Below are positions 58,759 to 64,000 of a stretch of DNA of 64,000 bases, piece after piece. The stretch's first letter is position 1. The number at the start of each line of letters is the position of its first letter. The DNA is taken from NCBI RefSeq assembly GCF_004355225.1, contig NZ_CP037933.1:4092001-4156000 (forward strand), written 5' to 3'. A model generated the notes under the pieces. The model had not been told where the DNA came from, ran no database searches, and saw nothing but the letters and a program-made list of their open reading frames with translations. Position numbers and translations under genes: made by a program. This DNA comes from Flavobacterium nackdongense (GTDB taxonomy: Bacteria; Bacteroidota; Bacteroidia; Flavobacteriales; Flavobacteriaceae).

Positions 58759-59451
58759 ATGAATTGTACTAACCCTATCAAACTATTTTTAATAGTATTT
58801 GGTTATCTATTTAATCCAAGTTTTATAAATTCTCAAAACAAACAACTTCCTAAAATTGCTCTTGAGCAAAATGGTTTTGTACTAGTCGAAGCCGAAGACT
58901 TTACAAGTCAAAGCAATAGCGAGATCCGAAAATGGCATATTACCACTATAACTCAAAATCCAACTGCTACAGATGCTGGTAAATCACACGCTTCATCCGC
59001 GAGCGGCAAGGCCTACATCGAAATTTTACCTGACACTCGCACCAATCACGAAGAAAAACTAATTTCGGGTGAAAATTTCTCGGATAAGCCAGGAGCGGTT
59101 GCCGTGGTATCATACAAGGTAAATTTTCAAAAGCCAGGTCGGTATTTCGTCTGGGCAAAGATTTATAGTACTGGTTCAGAAGATAATGGCGTTCACGTGG
59201 GTATCGATGGAACATGGCCTGAATCAGGAAAAAGAATGCAATGGTGCGAAGGCAAAAATTCTTGGTTTTGGGACAGTAAACAGCGAACTCAAGAAGTTCA
59301 TTGTGGTGTGCCATACCAAATTTACTTAGATGTACTTCAACCCGGAGTTCATGAAATTCAGTTTAGTATGCGTGAAGATGGTTTCGAAATGGATCAATGG
59401 ATTATGACTATTGATAAAGATTTTAATCCTACAAATGATTCAAAATTTTGA
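58759..59451 (+). CDS. Free-standing carbohydrate-binding-like protein, secreted
   Basis: 230 residues: signal peptide (ending near FINSQ) and one beta-sandwich domain. The start FVLVEAEDF is the hallmark of CBM6/35-like modules. The stretch YSTGSEDNGVHVGIDGTW, PESGKRMQWCEGKN and FSMREDGFEMDQW is the conserved domain that I recall at the C-terminus of DUF5060-type glycosidases and similar to the GH115 C-terminal module. Here it stands alone, with no catalytic domain attached. It may bind glycan at the surface or act with the adjacent beta-helix enzyme at 59575. Confidence 0.75.
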   Translation: MNCTNPIKLFLIVFGYLFNPSFINSQNKQLPKIALEQNGFVLVEAEDFTSQSNSEIRKWHITTITQNPTATDAGKSHASSASGKAYIEILPDTRTNHEEKLISGENFSDKPGAVAVVSYKVNFQKPGRYFVWAKIYSTGSEDNGVHVGIDGTWPESGKRMQWCEGKNSWFWDSKQRTQEVHCGVPYQIYLDVLQPGVHEIQFSMREDGFEMDQWIMTIDKDFNPTNDSKF

Positions 59452-59574
59452 AATTCTTCTATTATTCTTGCCTGTTGTTTTGACTCTTGTAAGTCGCGAC
59501 CAATGCGATAGGGATTATTATTTATTGCTTGTGAGATTATTTTTTAATTAACTAAAATTCGTAAATTAAAGCAG

Positions 59575-61887
59575 ATGATGATATCAACCAAAACATTTTT
59601 TAAATTTTTAATTTGTGCTCTTTTCTTAAATACATTTAATGCTTTTTCCCAAATCGATACGTATGCTTGGCCAGAAACATCCGACTTGGGTTCAGACAGT
59701 AAATATGAAGTAAAGGCCCGAACATACGACGCTAGTAGTCAAACGTATGGTGAATGGAAATATCTAACAGAATTTTTATCAGTGCCACGCAATTATACCA
59801 CGCATTGGAAAACCGAAGGTGATGGACTGAGAGCAGAAATGCGAGATCGTACGCTCACTTTTGTCATGTTTGCTTTTAGCGGTACGATTGAATTGGAAGT
59901 GACACAAAAAATAAGCACTTCCAATGCACAACGTGTAGAAATAGCCCCAAAAGCATTCGGAATTGTACCTCATTTTTTTGATGGGAAAACCGTTCGCTTC
60001 CGAATGGATAAACCGGAATATATCAGCGTAAATTTCGATTTCGGATCTTCAGATCGCACCATTAATGGTGATGGAGATAGAAAAAATGGAAAGAATATTA
60101 AAAATGGAATGGTGATTCTAGCCGATAATCCCGAAACTCAGGCAGGGTACACCATACCAAATCCAACTGATCCAGGGGTAGTGGTTTGGAGCAATTCAAC
60201 ACCACTTTCCACAATACGTAATGCAAATATTATCTATTTCCCGCCTGGAGAAACTAATTTGAAAGACCATCCCGATCGTTGGGAGCGGAATGGTAGCGAT
60301 TTAAAAGCCGATGCCGATGCAAACTGGGTTAGGAATAGTACCGAATATGACAATGCACCCTTATATCGAGGCCGATTGTTTTTAGCAAAAGACGGACAAA
60401 AAGTATACTTAGCTCCGGGAGCAATTGTTTATGGAGGTATTCACGCCAACGGTCGATCTAACAACGCGATTTTCGGACGAGGCATAATGACTGCTCGAAA
60501 ACATCTCTTGCATGAAATATTTCGACCTTTACCAGGAGTAACAGTCGCATATGATGCTCCTTATACCAATCAAACTAATACCAACAAAAGAGCGTATTGC
60601 GAGTTTGGAAATGGTGCAAACTTTAATGGTGTTTTGTTTCTCGAAGCCTGGCATCACACCTGTCCGAGTGGTCAAAATAGTACTATAAAAGACATAAAAA
60701 TTATTGGTTGGTGCTACAATAACGATGGCATTCGACCATCAGCTAATAGTGTTGTGGACAGAGTATTCATTAAAACCAACGATGATTATGATTATGCACG
60801 CGACAAACACACCGTAAGCAATGGAGTATTTTGGCCCGGGAATAACTGTGGCGTGGGAATGTTGGGTTGGGGTGATTTGGGTAGCGGTTATGCCGAATAC
60901 AGAAATTGCAACATCATCAATGCTGAATGGGATGAATATACAATTGCTGCAAAAGGCAATGTAGGCTTGATAAGTGGAGGACAATCTGACGAAGGGATTA
61001 AATTGCAGAACAATATTTATCAAAATATTCAATTCGAAAATCCAACCAATTTCCTCGCCGCTGTGTTAATAGAACCAGCCGGTGCAGCTCCAGCCGGTTT
61101 CCTTAAAAACTTTTTAATAAAAAATGTTAGTACTGAATTCCCTTTCCAAACACCAGATGGTACCAAATGTTTGCAAGAAATGCAAGGTCTGAACAATACT
61201 TGGGTCGAGGGATGGACCTATACCAATCTTATTGTAGATGGTAATTTGGTTACTTGGGACAATCACAAAGATTATTTTGCACTAAATCTAGTTGGTACAA
61301 ATGGTGTTAATTCCGACGACGCGAAAAGATGTAGAAATATTACATTCAATAGCGAGGGTGTTGTTTATAACATTACTTATAATACAACAGGAAACGGAAC
61401 CCTTAGACCCGTTGGTAAAAATAATAGTATTCAAGCCATTGGCGGGCAAAGTCCTATGATTTCATTTAATCCCGCAACTGGTAACCGAATTCAATCCATT
61501 ACAATAGACAATCAATTGATCTATGAATACGGAAACCCTTCTTATACCATGCGTGAACCAGCAATTGTATTTCAAAATATTAATACCAATCACACTGTTG
61601 ATGTTGTTTTTGCTTCGGGAGCGGATACTTATGATTTACCAATTAATTTTGCGACGCTTAGTGTAAAAAAAAACGATAATGACCAAGAACCTTTTATAGT
61701 TTACCCAAATCCTGCAAAATCTAAGATTTATGCAGATTGCAAAAATGGTTATAAAATTTTATCTATTTCAGGACAAATACTATTGCAAAGTTCTTTGCCA
61801 ACCTCTGAAATTGACATTTCTTCTTTGAGTGATGGGATATACTTACTAAAAACAGAAACACAACTGTCAAAATTTACTAAAAAGTGA
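59575..61887 (+). CDS. GH49-like beta-helix hydrolase exported by T9SS
   Basis: 770 residues. Signal peptide (to AFSQ), N-terminal beta-sandwich (about 25-265), parallel beta-helix (about 270-630, opening with KVYLAPGAIVYGG and IFGRGIMTAR), and a T9SS type A sorting domain (about 706-770, IVYPNPAKSKI). Candidate catalytic acids are D384 (NNDGIRPS) and D403/D404 (TNDDYDY), the 19/20 spacing of GH49. The two-domain layout is closest to classical GH49 enzymes. The sorting tail places it at the cell surface or in the medium, so it is the best candidate for the first endo-cut of the polymer before SusCD uptake (inference). Confidence 0.75.
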   Translation: MMISTKTFFKFLICALFLNTFNAFSQIDTYAWPETSDLGSDSKYEVKARTYDASSQTYGEWKYLTEFLSVPRNYTTHWKTEGDGLRAEMRDRTLTFVMFAFSGTIELEVTQKISTSNAQRVEIAPKAFGIVPHFFDGKTVRFRMDKPEYISVNFDFGSSDRTINGDGDRKNGKNIKNGMVILADNPETQAGYTIPNPTDPGVVVWSNSTPLSTIRNANIIYFPPGETNLKDHPDRWERNGSDLKADADANWVRNSTEYDNAPLYRGRLFLAKDGQKVYLAPGAIVYGGIHANGRSNNAIFGRGIMTARKHLLHEIFRPLPGVTVAYDAPYTNQTNTNKRAYCEFGNGANFNGVLFLEAWHHTCPSGQNSTIKDIKIIGWCYNNDGIRPSANSVVDRVFIKTNDDYDYARDKHTVSNGVFWPGNNCGVGMLGWGDLGSGYAEYRNCNIINAEWDEYTIAAKGNVGLISGGQSDEGIKLQNNIYQNIQFENPTNFLAAVLIEPAGAAPAGFLKNFLIKNVSTEFPFQTPDGTKCLQEMQGLNNTWVEGWTYTNLIVDGNLVTWDNHKDYFALNLVGTNGVNSDDAKRCRNITFNSEGVVYNITYNTTGNGTLRPVGKNNSIQAIGGQSPMISFNPATGNRIQSITIDNQLIYEYGNPSYTMREPAIVFQNINTNHTVDVVFASGADTYDLPINFATLSVKKNDNDQEPFIVYPNPAKSKIYADCKNGYKILSISGQILLQSSLPTSEIDISSLSDGIYLLKTETQLSKFTKK

Positions 61888-62033
61888 AATCTAATAAAGT
61901 ATTGAAGTCATTCATAAACTGTATTTGGAATTACAATCATTAGAGCTAAAGTTTTTGTAGTAACAGTTAAATCATTGTTTTCAAAGGGTTAGCCCGATTC
62001 AATAATTTTTATATGTGTAAAAAAATAATTAAG

Positions 62034-63833
62034 ATGAAAAACATAGTAGTACTATTATTTGTAGTTTGTTGTACTCTTCTAAAGGCACAAGACAGCAAAA
62101 AGGTTACAGGTACTCACGTAAAAGACAAGCTTGCAATGCTAACGCCTTGGGCGAAGGATTTGGATATAAAAAATCCTTTACCTGAATATCCTAGACCCAT
62201 AATGGTGAGAGAGAAATGGCAAAATCTAAATGGTGTTTGGGAGTTCGGAGAGGCTATTGAAGGAACAGGAATTCCTAAAAAGTTAAACGAAAAAATAGTA
62301 GTTCCTTTTCCCTGGGAATCGAATTTATCGGGCATTCAACGTCAGTTGAAATCGCAACGGGCTTGGTACAAACGTTCCTTTACAGTACCTAATGACTGGA
62401 AATCAAATGATGTTTTGTTGCACTTTGGAGCAGTAGATTTTGAAGCAAAAGTCTATGTAAATGGCAAGTTTGTCGGTCTACACAAAGGCGGTTATGATGC
62501 TTTCTTTTTTAATATTACTTCCTATTTAATGCCAGCTAAAAATGAATTGGCCATTGAGGTATTCGATCCAGGTAGCGATGCCGCTATAGCTTGTGGCAAA
62601 CAGTCAAATGATAAATTTGACAATCCTCAACGATATTCCTATACGCCTTCATCAGGTATTTGGCAAACTGTTTGGATGGAACCTGTTGCTAAACAGTATA
62701 TTACTAATTTTACAATTACACCCAATATTGATGAAGCATTGATTGATGTTCTGGTCAACGCAAAAGCAGTTGGAAATCAGAAAGTAGAGGTTTTAGTCAA
62801 AGATGGGAATACATTAGTTGGCAGTGCTGAAGGTATTTTGAATAATAATTTTAAAGTAAAAATTCCAAATCCTAAATTATGGTCTCCGGATAGCCCGTTT
62901 TTGTATGATGTAGTAGTGCGATTAAAAGACAGTTTGAAAACCTATGACGAGGTAAAATCCTATACGGGAATGCGAAAAATAGCGATAGAATCGGTTGGGA
63001 ATTTGAAAAAGATTATGCTCAATAATAAATATTTATTCCAAATGGGGCCTTTAGATCAAGGGTATTGGCCAGATGGAATTTATACGGCACCCACTGATGC
63101 AGCATTAAAATGGGATATTGCCAATATCAAAGACTGGGGTTTTAATATGATTCGAAAACATATTAAAATTGAGCCCCAACGCTGGTACTATTGGGCAGAT
63201 AAATTAGGACTTTTGGTTTGGCAAGATATGCCAAGTACGTTCAAAAAACGTACAGAGGAAGAAAAAACACAGTTTGAAACTGAACTAACTACGATGGTTC
63301 GAAACAATGCCAATCATCCATCAATAATTGTTTGGGTCGTTTTTAATGAGCATTGGGGATTGTATGATGTAGAGCGAATGACCAATTATACGATGGGATT
63401 GGATCCTTCTCGCTTAGTAATTGGGAACAGTGGTATCGACGCTGGAAAACCGGATATTGACTATGAAGTAGGACATATAAAAGACAATCATTCTTATCGT
63501 CCACCTTCGGTGCCTTTTGCTTCCAACAAAAGAGCAGTGGTCAATGGGGAATATGGTGCAATAGGATATAATGTGCCAGGGCATATTTGGGATTTAGACG
63601 GTCCTTGGGTACATTACAATTATGCTGGTAAGGAAGCCGCAACAGTAGAATATGAGCGCTTTATAAAAATGATTGTGAATGATTTTCAAAAAGAAGGGTT
63701 GAGCGCTTCGGTTTATACACAGTGGACTGATGTAGAAAATGAAATGAACGGTTTGTTTACTTACGACCGAAAAGTAGAGAAATTAGATAAAGAAAGAGTC
63801 AAAAAGGCTAATGAATCGACCTATAAGGAATAA
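62034..63833 (+). CDS. GH2 glycosidase, secreted
   Basis: ATG at 62034 gives a compact signal peptide (MKNIVVLLFVVCCTLLKAQ); an ATG at 62013 in the same frame is also possible. 599 residues: sugar-binding jelly-roll (WQNLNGVWEFGEA, SQRAWYKRSF), an immunoglobulin-like domain, and the barrel with acid/base Glu in VFNEHWG (E439) and nucleophile Glu in VNGEYGAIG (E506). GH2 covers beta-galactosidase, beta-glucuronidase, beta-mannosidase and arabinosidase activities. It is short for LacZ. A beta-galactosidase or arabinoside-cleaving role fits the locus; specificity is open. Confidence 0.9.
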   Translation: MKNIVVLLFVVCCTLLKAQDSKKVTGTHVKDKLAMLTPWAKDLDIKNPLPEYPRPIMVREKWQNLNGVWEFGEAIEGTGIPKKLNEKIVVPFPWESNLSGIQRQLKSQRAWYKRSFTVPNDWKSNDVLLHFGAVDFEAKVYVNGKFVGLHKGGYDAFFFNITSYLMPAKNELAIEVFDPGSDAAIACGKQSNDKFDNPQRYSYTPSSGIWQTVWMEPVAKQYITNFTITPNIDEALIDVLVNAKAVGNQKVEVLVKDGNTLVGSAEGILNNNFKVKIPNPKLWSPDSPFLYDVVVRLKDSLKTYDEVKSYTGMRKIAIESVGNLKKIMLNNKYLFQMGPLDQGYWPDGIYTAPTDAALKWDIANIKDWGFNMIRKHIKIEPQRWYYWADKLGLLVWQDMPSTFKKRTEEEKTQFETELTTMVRNNANHPSIIVWVVFNEHWGLYDVERMTNYTMGLDPSRLVIGNSGIDAGKPDIDYEVGHIKDNHSYRPPSVPFASNKRAVVNGEYGAIGYNVPGHIWDLDGPWVHYNYAGKEAATVEYERFIKMIVNDFQKEGLSASVYTQWTDVENEMNGLFTYDRKVEKLDKERVKKANESTYKE

Positions 63834-64000
63834 GGATTATTTGAAATTTTTAATATTCACGAGTGCCTCACTATTTTAAGCATTAATTTATTTACTCAAA
63901 TTTCTAAGGTCACATAAAAAGGTAAAGTGAATGACTTTGTGTTAGTTTAAAAAGCTTAGAAAATAAGGTTTCTAATATGTGATAAAACTTGATTTGAGCC
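63834..64000 (+). other. Window end, no gene seen
   Basis: 167 nt of AT-rich sequence after the GH2 stop codon without a coding frame or a clear terminator. Confidence 0.6.

Noticed and set aside
1..64000. Carrageenan, agar or ulvan degradation locus
   Set aside because: Sulfatases alone would allow it, but no GH16 carrageenase/agarase, GH117/GH127-129 set typical of carrageenan regulons, anhydrogalactose pathway, ulvan lyase or uronate catabolic genes were recognised, whereas a full L-arabinose pathway is present.

Overview
The window is AT-rich and every convincing gene is on the + strand. It reads as one continuous polysaccharide utilization region of a Bacteroidota bacterium, most likely a marine or alga-associated member of the Flavobacteriaceae. 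The evidence is two SusC/SusD pairs, C-terminal type IX secretion (T9SS) sorting tails (positions 44606-47326 and 59575-61887), a hybrid two-component regulator with an AraC output domain, a Bacteroidota-type promoter (TAnnTTTG), and six Cys-type sulfatases mixed with glycoside hydrolases. The genus cannot be fixed from the sequence. I saw no rRNA or tRNA genes, transposases, phage genes or CRISPR arrays.

Layout: (1) 1-840, the C-terminal end of the hybrid sensor/regulator, closed by a terminator. (2) 1079-12452, operon A: a beta-helix hydrolase, an SSS symporter, a cytoplasmic GH27, transketolase, transaldolase, then araB-araD-araA, closed by a strong hairpin. (3) 12543-26171, operon B: a secreted GH27, two GH49-like beta-helix enzymes, two GH43-like enzymes and five sulfatases, nearly all within 15 nt of each other. 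(4) 26440-33309, operon C: a GntR/FCD repressor with a perfect 20-bp palindrome over its promoter, an MFS transporter, two xylose-isomerase-like TIM barrels, an RpiB-like isomerase, a DhaK/DhaL kinase pair and a secreted nucleoside-hydrolase-like protein. (5) 33726-47326, cluster D: a sixth sulfatase, a TolB-like propeller, a Kelch-DUF1080 fusion, a GH43, a GH36-like enzyme flanked by two DUF1593 paralogues, and a large T9SS-exported protein of unknown catalytic family. (6) 47788-58613, operon E: two tandem SusC/SusD pairs plus a SusE-like lipoprotein, then a terminator. (7) 58759-63833: a free-standing carbohydrate-binding-like protein, a T9SS-exported GH49-like enzyme and a GH2.

How they may work together (inference): SusCD complexes and exported beta-helix enzymes cut and import a sulfated polymer. 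Sulfatases and GH43/GH27/GH36/GH2 enzymes in the periplasm or outside trim it. L-arabinose enters through a symporter, and AraA, AraB and AraD give xylulose 5-phosphate for transketolase and transaldolase. GH27 contains beta-L-arabinopyranosidases, GH49 belongs to the same beta-helix clan as endo-hydrolases of sulfated polymers, and arabinose catabolism is built into operon A. The best single guess is therefore a sulfated L-arabinan or arabinogalactan of green-algal (Codium, Cladophora or Chaetomorpha) type. Operon C looks like a route for a second, unidentified sugar through a ketose phosphate, possibly to erythrose 4-phosphate, which would enter the same transketolase/transaldolase pool.
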